A stretch of 64,000 bases of DNA from assembly GCF_035958815.1 (NCBI RefSeq), contig NZ_CP108383.1, positions 6,138,001 to 6,202,000 of the forward strand, given 5' to 3'. The position numbers were made by a program, and so were the translations under genes. Within the stretch, counting starts at the first letter, position 1. Every line of letters starts with the position of its first letter. The stretch is from Nocardia sp. NBC_01327. GTDB lineage: Bacteria > Actinomycetota > Actinomycetes > Mycobacteriales > Mycobacteriaceae. Below the pieces are notes generated by a model. It was not told the DNA's origin, did no database searches, and was given only the letters and a program-made list of their open reading frames with translations. This document shows, piece by piece, positions 7,387 to 16,215 of this stretch.

Positions 7387-8728
7387 ACCGCGGCGTTCCC
7401 TCCGCGGACACATCGTGATGGTCGAACGGCGTGCCCCGAATCCCGACCCGCGCGGCCAGGAATCGGGCGACTCGAATATTGCGGTCCCAGAACGGATCCA
7501 CCCGCTCGGCGCGACGGATCATGCGGCGGCGGGCGCCGGGGAGCTGATCATCGAGTGCGCGCAACCGCACGGCGGCCGTGGTGACCATGCCGGTCGCGGC
7601 GGACCAGGGCTGCAGCGGAACCGAGCGCAGCGGCGTATCCGCCAGCAGCGCCCGCACCAGCGGCCGGCCGCTGTAGTACGCGAACACACCCAATGCCGGT
7701 GCGGTAGCCGCGATCTGGGCGCGGCCCAGGAACGTATCGGGATCGAATCCGCGAGTCGCGGCGCCTGCCATATTCGCCGTCCGCTCCGGGGCGACCCCGG
7801 CGGTGGCGACCATATAGTCCACCATCTCCATGCCCTCGGCGGCCGAGTGCGGAATCAATTCCCCGGCCACCCCGAAGCAGTAGGCGATATACGCCCAGTA
7901 GTGCATCACCGCATCGAGTTGCCGTGTGCTGCAACGTCGTCCGTGCACATGGTCGAAGCACATCGGGGTCAGCCCGAAGGTGACGGCCGCGCCCATGGTG
8001 GTGGCATTGGAGATGGGATTGCCGTGCAGCGCGAAATGCTCCTCACCCCAGCGCCGCCGCAGCATGGCCCGGACCTGCGCGTGCATGAGCCGCACCCGCA
8101 CGGTGTCGTGCAGAATCGGCGAGGTGCGCTCGAGTGCGCCGGGTGCGGTGACACTGCCGAACCACACGGCGGATTCGAGATTGCGGCGGTAGGGGTCCTT
8201 GACGAAACGCCCTGTCTCCCCCACTGCCGAGGCGACCTCGGCGCCGACGAAGGTGCCCATGAAATCCTGTACGCCCATGGCCATCTTCCCGGCCGTGGAC
8301 ACATTGATCCACAGTCGGCGGCCGTACTCCCACAGGTCGGGGTCGTACCACTCCGGCGGATTGTCGATGCGCGCGAACAGATTCACCAGCTCCGCCGGCG
8401 GCTCGTCGACACTGTCGATGCCGTGGGCGAGCGCCTGATTCAGCATGCGGCGGCCCCCCGCGGCGCCGAGCCGGCGGAAGGCGGCGACCACCTTGTCCAT
8501 GGGTTCGTCGCCCTGCCACAGGTGGTCGGCCATGAGCCGGGTGCGCGGAGTCTCCAGGGGTTCCAGACGCACCTCGAGCCATGGCGACAGCATGGATTTG
8601 CGGGGCTCGAACCAGAGTTCCGAGGCGACCGCGCGCGGTGGCGGCGGGCGCAGCGGCATGCCGGGGCGGTAGTAGTAGTCGTACGGATGCCTGCCCTCGA
8701 CGGGCTGCACTTCGGTCAGTGGCTGCAT
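7376..8728 (-). CDS. MpaB-type (DUF2236) oxygenase, copy 1
   Basis: 450 residues. The protein belongs to the DUF2236/MpaB family of haem-containing oxygenases (relatives include rubber oxygenase Lcp and fungal MpaB). Visible family features include HLWQGDEPMDKVVAAFRRLG, DFMGTFVGAEVAS near the middle and FDHVHGRRCSTRQLDAVMHYWAYIAY. The substrate is unknown; relatives oxidise isoprenoid or lipid chains. The ATG at 8728 has AAGG about 11 nt upstream. It lies 20 bp downstream of a second, divergent family member. Confidence 0.82.
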   Translation of the reverse strand: MQPLTEVQPVEGRHPYDYYYRPGMPLRPPPPRAVASELWFEPRKSMLSPWLEVRLEPLETPRTRLMADHLWQGDEPMDKVVAAFRRLGAAGGRRMLNQALAHGIDSVDEPPAELVNLFARIDNPPEWYDPDLWEYGRRLWINVSTAGKMAMGVQDFMGTFVGAEVASAVGETGRFVKDPYRRNLESAVWFGSVTAPGALERTSPILHDTVRVRLMHAQVRAMLRRRWGEEHFALHGNPISNATTMGAAVTFGLTPMCFDHVHGRRCSTRQLDAVMHYWAYIAYCFGVAGELIPHSAAEGMEMVDYMVATAGVAPERTANMAGAATRGFDPDTFLGRAQIAATAPALGVFAYYSGRPLVRALLADTPLRSVPLQPWSAATGMVTTAAVRLRALDDQLPGARRRMIRRAERVDPFWDRNIRVARFLAARVGIRGTPFDHHDVSAEGTPRCPV

Positions 8729-8748
8729 TGCGCTGGACACCTTCTGCT

Positions 8749-9759
8749 CTAGAACCCGGTGAGCTGACGGAATGTGGCACCGCCCGGATCGGCGTGGACG
8801 GGGCAGTAGTGCTTGGGGTCGGCGCGGTGTTCCGGTGCGGGCCACAGCGATTCGGGCGCCTCCGGTGGCGGCATATCCGCGGGCCGCTTCCCCGCCGCCC
8901 GGCGGCGCGCGGCCCGCACGCGCGGGGCGGCGTACTTCACCTCGTCCGGCGTCACGCGGTTCAGCGCGGATATCGCCCGGCAGAGCCGATCGAAGAGCCA
9001 CTGATCACGAGCGGTCCAGGTGAAGCCCATGGTGTCGCGAACGGCCGGATCACACAGCCCGACGGTGATGAACTTGACCAGACCGGCTCCGGCCGGGCGA
9101 ATCGCCTTTTCCCACAGCGGTTCCGGCAGTCGCCGCAGTACCGGGAACGGCGGCACCGGCGCGGTATCGATGAGGTTGTACACATCCCACGCCGCCTGCG
9201 TCGGTTCCAGGGTGTCGCGGCACATATCGCGCCAGTAGCGGCGGAAGTCGGCCCAGGACTGCGGCACCACCCGCATGCTCATGCCGTACATCTCGTACCA
9301 CTGGTAGTGCTCGCGCCAGAGTTGTTCGCGCTGTGGATCGGTCAGACCGCCCATGAAGTGTTCCGCGGTGCGCAGGGTCTGCATGAAGAACACCGCATGC
9401 GCCCAGTAGAAGGTGCCGGGGTCGAGCGCGTGGTATCTGCGGCCCTGCGCGTCGACGCCTTTGATCTCTCGGTGGTACCCGACGATCTCCTGCGCGGTCT
9501 GCCGGGCACGCGGCCCGTCGAAGACGACGCCGAGGATCGGATAGGAGGAGCGGAGCACGCGCTGATACGGCTCACTCCCGATCTCGGAGTGGAATTCCAC
9601 GCCCGCACCGAGTCCGGGATGCATGTTCTGCACCATGCCCATGAAGAATCCGGTCGGCCCGTAGTAGAGGGAACCGAAAATCTTCCAGGTCAGAGAATCC
9701 GGTCCGAGCGGCCTCGGCTCGGAATGGGGCTCGTGCGAAACCGCTGCTTGTGACACCAT
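8749..9759 (-). CDS. MpaB-type (DUF2236) oxygenase, copy 2
   Basis: 336 residues, first gene of a two-gene unit. The family pattern is plain: WKIFGSLYYGPTGFFMGMVQNMHPG, then HREIKGVDAQGRRYHALDPGTFYWAHA and the C-terminal domain up to VHADPGG. It shares fold family but little sequence with the next gene, so they are not a recent duplication. Two adjacent members under one promoter suggest two oxidation steps or a heteromer. A TetR gene is divergent from it (65 bp between starts) and probably regulates the pair. Confidence 0.85.
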   Translation of the reverse strand: MVSQAAVSHEPHSEPRPLGPDSLTWKIFGSLYYGPTGFFMGMVQNMHPGLGAGVEFHSEIGSEPYQRVLRSSYPILGVVFDGPRARQTAQEIVGYHREIKGVDAQGRRYHALDPGTFYWAHAVFFMQTLRTAEHFMGGLTDPQREQLWREHYQWYEMYGMSMRVVPQSWADFRRYWRDMCRDTLEPTQAAWDVYNLIDTAPVPPFPVLRRLPEPLWEKAIRPAGAGLVKFITVGLCDPAVRDTMGFTWTARDQWLFDRLCRAISALNRVTPDEVKYAAPRVRAARRRAAGKRPADMPPPEAPESLWPAPEHRADPKHYCPVHADPGGATFRQLTGF

Positions 9760-9824
9760 GGCCACAGGCTGACACGAATAATTACTCGCATTCAATTCGC
9801 ATTCCCAACCGCTGCGGAAACGCC

Positions 9825-10472
9825 ATGCCACCGAAACGCACACCCCCGAAATCCCCTGCCGCACCCCGGAAATCGCCGCAGCAGCAACGCTCGCGCGCCA
9901 TGGTCGAGCGCATTGTCGACGCTGGTCAGCGGGTGCTGATCGGGCACGGATACGACGGCGCCTCGACCAATCGCATCGCCGAGGCGGCCGGTATCAGTCC
10001 CGGATCGCTGTACCAGTACTTCCCGAACAAGGACGCCGTGGTCGCCGCGGTGATCGAGCGCTACACCACCGAGGTCGCCGACCGGGTCCGCGCCCGAGTG
10101 GTGGCGAATATGACCCGCAATCCGGAACTGGCGGTGCCGGAAACGATTTCGGAGCTGCTCGATGCGCTGGGCACCCACCGCGAGCTGCTGCGCGCCGTGG
10201 TCGAGCAGACCCCGCGCCTGTCCTCCGGTGCGACGGTATTCGCGTTCGAACAGCAGATCGGCGAGTTGGCGCGGCTGGGGCTGTCGATGCGCTCACGCAC
10301 CATGCCCGCGGATGTGGATTTCGATGCCGCCGCCTGGATGCTGGTGCGCGCGGTGGAACATCTCACCATTCGCTATCTGCTCGACGATCCGCCGATCCCC
10401 CGTGACCGCTTCCTGGCCGACATCACCCGGCTGGTGCTCAACTACTTCCGGGAACCGTTGCCGCGAGCCTGA
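9825..10472 (+). CDS. TetR-family regulator
   Basis: 215 residues. The DNA-binding domain is at about residues 20-75: RIVDAGQRVLIGHGYDGASTN, then IAEAAGISPGSLYQYFPNKD. The C-terminal domain is helical and of unknown ligand. The ATG at 9825 is preferred because the extra upstream part is not typical of the family. It is divergent from the MpaB-type pair. The AT-richer 65-bp gap contains CGAAT/ATTCG arms 15 bp apart that could be an operator, but this is weak. Its 3' end overlaps the convergent flavoprotein gene by 31 bp. Confidence 0.88.
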   Translation: MPPKRTPPKSPAAPRKSPQQQRSRAMVERIVDAGQRVLIGHGYDGASTNRIAEAAGISPGSLYQYFPNKDAVVAAVIERYTTEVADRVRARVVANMTRNPELAVPETISELLDALGTHRELLRAVVEQTPRLSSGATVFAFEQQIGELARLGLSMRSRTMPADVDFDAAAWMLVRAVEHLTIRYLLDDPPIPRDRFLADITRLVLNYFREPLPRA

Positions 10473-11833
10473 TGCGAGTACTCGGGCAGGGCCAGCAGTA
10501 ACTCCACCGCGCGGGCGGCACTCTGCGCCGCACTCTCCATGGTGGCGGACCAATCGGTGCGGGTCCAGTCGCCCGCGAGCACCAGGGTGGGCACCGAGGT
10601 GCCCTGACCCGGCCGCAGCCCATCCGTGCCGACCACCTGCGAGAAGGTGGCGCGCGGCATCGGAACCACCTGGGCGTGCAGCACTTTCGCCGCCCTGGCG
10701 GCCGGATAGTAGCGGCGCAGCAGGGCCATCTGCTCGTCGACGACCACATCGTGCGGCTTGTGGATCTGCTCGTAGGCGCCGCTGGTGGTCAGGCAGTACA
10801 ACCAGCCGTGCTCGGTGCTGCGGCCGTGCATGCGCTGGCGATCGAAGACCTGGTCGATGACCTCCGCACCGCCGATGAGCGCCTCCATGGTGCCTTCGGT
10901 GCCGAGCGGGCGATCCAGGTACAGATTGGTGCTGACGATCGGCGTGTAGCCCAATTTGTCTGCGGCCGCGTAGATCTCGTCGTGCTCGGGCAGCTCGTCC
11001 AGCAGCCCGCCCAGATACGAGTTGGGGACGGCGCACACCACCGCGTCGGCGGGCACGGTCTCGCCGTCCGCGAGCGTCACCCCCGTCACCGCACCGTCCC
11101 GAATATCGATATGCCTCGCCACCGCACGGTATTTCACCTCCACGCCGTACTTCTCGAAGACCTGATGCGCGCCGGTGACGAACAGGGTGTCGAGATCGGT
11201 GGTGGGATAGCCGATGGAGACCGGCCGCCGGTGCTTGATGCCCAGGCGAATTCCGGTGGCCAGCACATCGGCGAAGACCTTCGCCGACTCCTGGCGCACC
11301 GGTTCGGCGGCAATGCCCAGTGCCAGCCAGTCCCACAGCGCCACCCGCGCGGTGGCGGGCATGCCGAGCCGCCGGAACCATTGATCGGTGGTGAGATCGG
11401 CCAGATCGCCGGGTTGGTTGAGGCACTGCCAGCCCAGGCGCACGGTGGCGACCGCCGCGCGGGCCCGGTCCATCGGACCGGCATCGGGATGCGCGCCCAG
11501 GAGCGAGCGCAGCGCCTGGAAACCCTTGGTGCCCATGGTTGTCGCACGTCCGCCCGGCCAGCGCAGTACGCCCCCGTGCGGGAACTCCACGAATTTCCGG
11601 GTGCCGACGCTGGTCAGGTAGCGGAACAGATGCTCGTAACCGCTGGCGATCACATGCTGGCCATTGTCCGGAATATCGTGCAGGGTGGCGACTTCCAGGG
11701 CATGTGTGCGCCCGCCGAGCCGTCCGCGCCGCTCCAGCAGCGTGACCTGTTTACCGGCTTCGGCCAGCCACACCGCGGAGGCGAGCCCCGCGAGTCCGCC
11801 CCCGATGACCACATACCGTCGCGGATCGTTCAT
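10442..11833 (-). CDS. FAD-dependent amine-oxidase/HpnE-like desaturase
   Basis: 463 residues. An N-terminal FAD site VVIGGGLAGLASAVWLAE plus ERRGRLGGRT is followed by features of the squalene/phytoene desaturase group (HDIPDNGQHVIASGYEHLFRYL, C-terminal VLAGDWTRTDWSATMESA). The closest known type is HpnE, the hydroxysqualene dehydroxylase of hopanoid synthesis, or a carotenoid desaturase; no other hopanoid gene is nearby, so the substrate is open. GGAG precedes the ATG at 11833. Confidence 0.75.
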   Translation of the reverse strand: MNDPRRYVVIGGGLAGLASAVWLAEAGKQVTLLERRGRLGGRTHALEVATLHDIPDNGQHVIASGYEHLFRYLTSVGTRKFVEFPHGGVLRWPGGRATTMGTKGFQALRSLLGAHPDAGPMDRARAAVATVRLGWQCLNQPGDLADLTTDQWFRRLGMPATARVALWDWLALGIAAEPVRQESAKVFADVLATGIRLGIKHRRPVSIGYPTTDLDTLFVTGAHQVFEKYGVEVKYRAVARHIDIRDGAVTGVTLADGETVPADAVVCAVPNSYLGGLLDELPEHDEIYAAADKLGYTPIVSTNLYLDRPLGTEGTMEALIGGAEVIDQVFDRQRMHGRSTEHGWLYCLTTSGAYEQIHKPHDVVVDEQMALLRRYYPAARAAKVLHAQVVPMPRATFSQVVGTDGLRPGQGTSVPTLVLAGDWTRTDWSATMESAAQSAARAVELLLALPEYSHQARGNGSRK

Positions 11834-11867
11834 GCGCGCTCCCGTAGCCGAAACCTACAGAAGGGAA

Positions 11868-11896
11868 GGTACGCCCGCCGCATCGGCGGGCGTACC
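11868..11896 (-). terminator. Hairpin terminator after the amino-acid permease gene
   Basis: A perfect 13-bp stem (GGTACGCCCGCCG and its complement) with a 3-nt loop lies 34 bp after the permease stop. Read on the minus strand it is followed by a pyrimidine-rich run (TTCCCTTCTG). It separates the permease from the flavoprotein gene downstream. Confidence 0.7.
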
Positions 11897-11929
11897 CGAT
11901 TCGCCCGAAAAGCGAGGTGGAGCAGCCGT

Positions 11930-13321
11930 TTACGCGCGCTTACGCGACAGCACCGGATACGCCGCGCACACCAGCACACCCCACACCACACCGACGACGA
12001 CGGCCGTGCGGCCCGAATCGGTGAAGAACAGCAGCACCACGACCAGCGCCAGGAAGGCCAGGGCCAGTACCGAAGTCACCGGTGCGCCCGGCAGGCGATA
12101 GTCGCTCGCGGGGAGCAGTCCGGCTTTCACGCGGGCGCGATAGATCAGGTGGCAGACCAGGATGATGCCCCACACGAAGATAATGCCCATGGTGGAGACC
12201 GAGGTGACGTAGCCGAAGGCCTTCTCCGGGGAGAAGTAGTTCACGGCCACGCCGATCACCATGACCGCCGCCGATACCGCGATACCGGTGGCGGGCACCG
12301 ACCGGGTGCTGAGGGCGCCCAGCTTGGCGGGCGCCTCCTCGCGCTGCGCCAGACTGCGCAGCATGCGGCCGGTGGAGTAGATGCCCGAATTGCACGAGGA
12401 CAGTGCCGCGGTCAGCAGCACGAAGTTGATGATGGCGGCCGCGCCCGGAATGCCGATCTGCTCGAACACCTCCACGAACGGGCTGCGCCCGGCATGGAAA
12501 TTGCGCCAGCTGGACACCGACATGATGACGATCAGCGCGCCGACGTAGAACAGGCCGATGCGAAACGGCAGGGTATTGATCGCCTTGCGCAGGGTGGTCT
12601 TCGGGTCGCGGGCCTCACCGGCGGTGACGCCGACCAGTTCCACACCGACATAGGCGAAGACCACGATCTGCAGCACCAGCAGCGCCTGCCCGAAGCCGTT
12701 CGGGAACACACCGCCGTCGTTCCACAGATTGGCGGGCGTCGGATTGACGGCATGGCCGAAGTGGAAGATGAGCACGCCGATGCCGATGGCGATCATGGCG
12801 ACGATGGCGGTGACCTTGATGATGGAGAACCAGAACTCGCCCTCGCCGAACAGCTTCACCGACACCAGGTTCAGACCGAACATAATGCCCAGTACCACCA
12901 GCGCGGTGACCCACTGCGGGATGTCGAACCAGTACTGCACGTACTTGCCGGCGACGGTGATCTCGGCCATGCAGGTGCTCACCCAGACGGCCCAGTAGGT
13001 CCAGCCGGTGGCGAAGCCCGCGAAGCGGCCCAGGAATTCGTTCGCGTATTCGGCGAAGCTGCCGGTGACCGGGCGGTAGGTGAGCAGCTCGCCCAGTGCC
13101 CGCATGATGATGAAGATGGCCAGGCCCGCGACCAGGTAGGCGAGGATGAGCGCGGGGCCCGCCTGTGCGATCGCCCCGCCCGCGCCGTAGAACAGGCCGG
13201 TGCCGATGGCGCCGCCGATGGCGATCATCTGGATGGTGCGCGGTGACAGTCCCCGGGAGTAGCCCTCGTCCCCGGGTAGTTCGGCCGATTCGATCGGCGT
13301 CTGTCTCTCAGAGGCTGTCAT
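11930..13321 (-). CDS. Amino-acid permease of the APC/AAT family
   Basis: 463 residues, 12 predicted membrane segments. The AAT signature is clear: GLSPRTIQMIAIGGAIGTG at the N-terminus, AGPALILAYLVAG, and ALGELLTYRPVTGSFAEYA. Relatives are proton symporters for asparagine, aromatic or branched amino acids and GABA. GGAAGGAAC lies before the ATG at 13321. It appears to be a single-gene unit ending in the hairpin at 11868-11896. Confidence 0.9.
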   Translation of the reverse strand: MTASERQTPIESAELPGDEGYSRGLSPRTIQMIAIGGAIGTGLFYGAGGAIAQAGPALILAYLVAGLAIFIIMRALGELLTYRPVTGSFAEYANEFLGRFAGFATGWTYWAVWVSTCMAEITVAGKYVQYWFDIPQWVTALVVLGIMFGLNLVSVKLFGEGEFWFSIIKVTAIVAMIAIGIGVLIFHFGHAVNPTPANLWNDGGVFPNGFGQALLVLQIVVFAYVGVELVGVTAGEARDPKTTLRKAINTLPFRIGLFYVGALIVIMSVSSWRNFHAGRSPFVEVFEQIGIPGAAAIINFVLLTAALSSCNSGIYSTGRMLRSLAQREEAPAKLGALSTRSVPATGIAVSAAVMVIGVAVNYFSPEKAFGYVTSVSTMGIIFVWGIILVCHLIYRARVKAGLLPASDYRLPGAPVTSVLALAFLALVVVLLFFTDSGRTAVVVGVVWGVLVCAAYPVLSRKRA

Positions 13322-13479
13322 GTGTTCCTTCCACGTGCGTGCGGCCGCACCGCATCCCGGCCGTCATCGGCACAGATGCGTGGGCCGCGCCGAGCTTGCC
13401 GACGGATTGCCGTGCTCGAGCCAACGGCGTGTCACGCTACCGGAGACGTAGTGGCCGTCACAGTGGGCTGGCCGTGGAG

Positions 13480-13899
13480 CTACTCATCGGTAACGTCATC
13501 GACGAGCTCGACACCGGTGACCACCTCGGTCTCGATGCGGATCAGATGATCCATGGGCATGGTGATCCACGAATCGATCAGGGTCTCGTAGCGCTGCACC
13601 TGTTCGGGATCGGTGATCACGCGCGCCACCCCGGTGACGATGACGCTCCAGCCGCGGCGGGTGTGCTCGTCGAAGTCGTCCGCCTCGTAGGCGACGATCT
13701 GCCCGTCACCACCCAGCAGACTCGCGCCCAAATTCGCGCGCACCAGCACCGCGTCTTCTTCGACGATGTGGTTCACCGGCCGAATGATCGGAATTCCCCG
13801 GCGCGATAAAACAATTCGCCCGTACTGCGCGCCGGCCAACCGCTTCAGCGAATCGGCAGCCGAGAGCTCGCGCAGCTTTCGTGCCCCTTCGCCACCCAT
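13480..13899 (-). CDS. Pyridoxamine 5'-phosphate oxidase-family (flavin/F420-binding split-barrel) protein
   Basis: 139 residues. The split-barrel pattern is visible: RLAGAQYGRIVLSRRGIPII, RPVNHIVEEDAVLVRANLG, VAYEADDFDEHTRRGWSV, IVTGVARVI. Such small proteins bind FMN or F420 and reduce varied compounds. The ATG at 13899 fits the family length, but GGAGG sits only one base before it, too close for normal use, so the start is uncertain; a TTG at 13950 is also in frame. Confidence 0.8.
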   Translation of the reverse strand: MGGEGARKLRELSAADSLKRLAGAQYGRIVLSRRGIPIIRPVNHIVEEDAVLVRANLGASLLGGDGQIVAYEADDFDEHTRRGWSVIVTGVARVITDPEQVQRYETLIDSWITMPMDHLIRIETEVVTGVELVDDVTDE

Positions 13900-13970
13900 C
13901 CCTCCAATTGTGGTCGATCTCGCGGAGTTTCGCCAATTGTGTTGCCGCAAGCGGGTGTTCGCACGTCCGC

Positions 13971-14942
13971 TCAGCGCAGCGGCGGCACGTCGACCTGCGC
14001 CGGAACCTTGTCCGTGCGCAATCCCTTCCAGCTCGGCATCCGCAGGCGCGCACCGGAGAATTCGCGATACTCGACGTCTCCGACCAGGATCGGGTCCACC
14101 CAGCGCCAGCCTGCCGCAGCGGCTTCCAGCGGCGGCTCGTCGAAAGCACTTGCCGAGGTTTCGATTTCACCGAGGGTGGCGCGAATGATGCGCCGGGCCG
14201 CCTGGGTGAACCCGGTGCCCGCATTGCCGATGTAGACGAAACGGCCGTTCTCGTCATACGCGCCGAGCACCAGTGAACCGAAGGTGGATCCCATCGCGCC
14301 CGAGCCTGGCGTCCAGCCCGCAACCACGGCCTCGGTGCGCTGCCGCAGCGGCGTCTTGATCCACGCGGGCGATCGGCGCCCGGGCAGGTACACCGAATCG
14401 ACACGCTTGGAGACGATTCCCTCCAGCCGATGCTCCAGCGCCACCCGCTGCAGCGCCTGGGCATCGACCTCGATCCAGTGCGGGGGTGCGGACAGCGGTG
14501 CGGCGAAGTCCAATTCCGCCAGCCTTTTCCGGCGCCCGAGGTAGGGCTCGGGCATGAGGTCGCGGGTGCCGATGCGCAATATGTCGAAGGCGAAGAACTG
14601 CACCGGAACCTCCGCCACCAGCTGCTCCGCGGGCAGCGCCACATGCATGCGGCGCTGCAGGCGCCCGAAGGAGGGCGCGCCATCGGGTTCCGGCGCCACG
14701 ATCTCGCCGTCCAGTATCAGATTCCCGTTCCCCGACAGCACTTTCAGTGCGGCGACCACCTCGGGATAGGACCCGCCGACGTCATTGCCGTTGCGGCTGT
14801 ACAGGCGGCACTCCCCCGCCTCGCACGTCGCGATGATCCGTACCCCGTCCCATTTCATCTCCACGGCCCATCCGGCCGCATCCGGCGGCACTCCCCCGAT
14901 CGCCAGCATGGGCGCGGGAACACCGGGGAGCGGCCAGGGCAC
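13971..14942 (-). CDS. ATP-dependent DNA ligase, stand-alone (LigC/LigD-ligase type)
   Basis: 323 residues: nucleotidyltransferase domain (about 1-195) and OB domain (about 200-310). Motif I is EMKWDGVR with the AMP-accepting Lys near residue 30; LDGEIVAP is motif III, EGIVSKR motif IV and AWIKTP motif V. There is no polymerase or nuclease domain as in full LigD. It probably seals nicks during repair as a LigC-like accessory ligase. Ahead of its start are four TTGCC half-sites (14963-15011). Confidence 0.9.
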   Translation of the reverse strand: MPWPLPGVPAPMLAIGGVPPDAAGWAVEMKWDGVRIIATCEAGECRLYSRNGNDVGGSYPEVVAALKVLSGNGNLILDGEIVAPEPDGAPSFGRLQRRMHVALPAEQLVAEVPVQFFAFDILRIGTRDLMPEPYLGRRKRLAELDFAAPLSAPPHWIEVDAQALQRVALEHRLEGIVSKRVDSVYLPGRRSPAWIKTPLRQRTEAVVAGWTPGSGAMGSTFGSLVLGAYDENGRFVYIGNAGTGFTQAARRIIRATLGEIETSASAFDEPPLEAAAAGWRWVDPILVGDVEYREFSGARLRMPSWKGLRTDKVPAQVDVPPLR

Positions 14943-15519
14943 GGTGCGCCGCTACCCGGGTAGGCAATCAGGCAAAGAAGACATGGCGGTAGTTTGCCAA
15001 ATAATTGCCAATACATATCGGCGGCTCGCCGGGCCATTCCGATTCACTTGTCACCCACAAAGTTTCACGGGTCGTAAGACAACGAAGCCGTCCAGCGCAG
15101 GCCGCGAACTATGTTGTGCGAGTTTCGGGAATATCGCGTAATTTACGTTGCGTGGCTTTTCCGAGTGGGCGTTCGGCGCCAATCACAAACGGTTCATCGG
15201 GCAGGCTGCTGCCGTGGCGCGGGAGCACAGCGCGGTAGCCGACGCCGAATTCCACCCGGGCGCACAGGCTGTGGACCTGCTGCGCGCCGGCTCTCGGAGG
15301 AGCTGCTCCCGAGGCCGCTGCCGACGCTTCCGGCGGGCGGTCTCATTGCCTACCCTCGTCAACAAAGTGATCTGCGTCACAGTGACTTTGATTCGTTTCA
15401 ACTATCAAGACAGATCAAGGCGCAATCCGATCCCCGCGGTGGCAGTGGCCCCGAGCAGGGAAGTACTGCCTGAACTCCGAATTCGAGACTCGACCACGGG
15501 CGTATGCAATCATCGCCGA
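14943..15519. other. Intergenic region with regulatory features
   Basis: No supported gene. Near the ligase end, GGCAA at 14963-14967 and 14971-14975 face TTGCCAA at 14994-15000 and 15005-15011 (direct repeat of period 11), a possible operator cluster for the ligase gene. The right half carries a CRP-like site at 15366-15381 ahead of the thioesterase-SDR-NRPS operon. The middle is GC-rich without clear structure. Confidence 0.45.
15366..15381. promoter_or_regulatory. CRP/GlxR-like binding site
   Basis: AGTGATCTGCGTCACA fits the actinobacterial CRP/GlxR consensus TGTGA-N6-TCACA except for the first base. It lies 139 bp upstream of the thioesterase start. A nearly identical site occurs at 55925-55940. 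Control of the NRPS operon by a cAMP-type regulator is inferred. Confidence 0.55.
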
Positions 15520-16215
15520 GTGTCGAATCTCAAGCTTGTTTGTCTTCCGTTTGCTGGCTCCGGCGCTTCGTTCTTTCGAAACACCAAGTCACCGGAGGGG
15601 ATCGATCTCCTGCCGATCCAGCTGCCCGGTCACGAGGAGCGGTTCATCGATCCGCCCTTCGTAGACGTCCGGACGGCGGCTGCCGAGGTTGCGGACTACG
15701 TTCGGGCAGAGAGCGACTCGGACAGCCGAATACTGGTCTTCGGCCACAGCATGGGAGCAATTCTCGCTTTCGAGACGGCCCTCGCCCTCGGAGCCATGGT
15801 CGATCACGTTTTCGTGAGCGGGTCGCCCGATCCCTGGCATCCGCGCAGCGAGCGCGCCTCGACACTGACCGATGAAGAGTTCATGGCCAAGGTGGAGGCC
15901 TTTGCGGGGTACACCCATCCCGCCCTCGCCAATCCGGAAATGCGGCAGCTGATTCTGCCCATTCTGCGGGCCGACGTGCTCATGCACGAGTCGTACCTCG
16001 CCGGCAGCGACACCGTCATCGATGTGCCGATCACCGCGCTGCGGGGAGCCGACGACGCCCTGGTGTCGGAGGCCGATATGCGCGGCTGGCGTAATGCGAC
16101 CACCAGCAACTTCTCGATCGAGACGGTCGAGGGCGGCCACATGTACCTCGCCGACCGGCTCGAGGAGACCCTGGAGTTCATCGCGGAAACCACGCGTATC
16201 ACCCATGGCAAGTGA
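15520..16215 (+). CDS. Type II thioesterase (alpha/beta hydrolase), first gene of the NRPS operon
   Basis: 231 residues. CLPFAGSGASFF opens the fold; the nucleophile elbow is GHSMGAILAFE (Ser near residue 76); ALRGADDALV supplies the acid and EGGHMYL the His. This is the type II (external, RifR-like) thioesterase found with PKS/NRPS genes, which clears or releases carrier-bound acyl groups. The GTG at 15520 fits the family start; no Shine-Dalgarno sequence is seen. It overlaps the SDR gene by 11 bp, so the two are translationally coupled. Confidence 0.88.
   Translation: MSNLKLVCLPFAGSGASFFRNTKSPEGIDLLPIQLPGHEERFIDPPFVDVRTAAAEVADYVRAESDSDSRILVFGHSMGAILAFETALALGAMVDHVFVSGSPDPWHPRSERASTLTDEEFMAKVEAFAGYTHPALANPEMRQLILPILRADVLMHESYLAGSDTVIDVPITALRGADDALVSEADMRGWRNATTSNFSIETVEGGHMYLADRLEETLEFIAETTRITHGK

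Noticed and set aside
10676-13246. 856-residue plus-strand frame across the flavoprotein and amino-acid permease genes
   Set aside because: It spans two well-supported minus-strand genes and the terminator between them, and shows no domain.
15504-15875. Alternative frame starting at an ATG inside the thioesterase gene start
   Set aside because: It lacks any fold pattern, while the other frame has the full thioesterase motifs.
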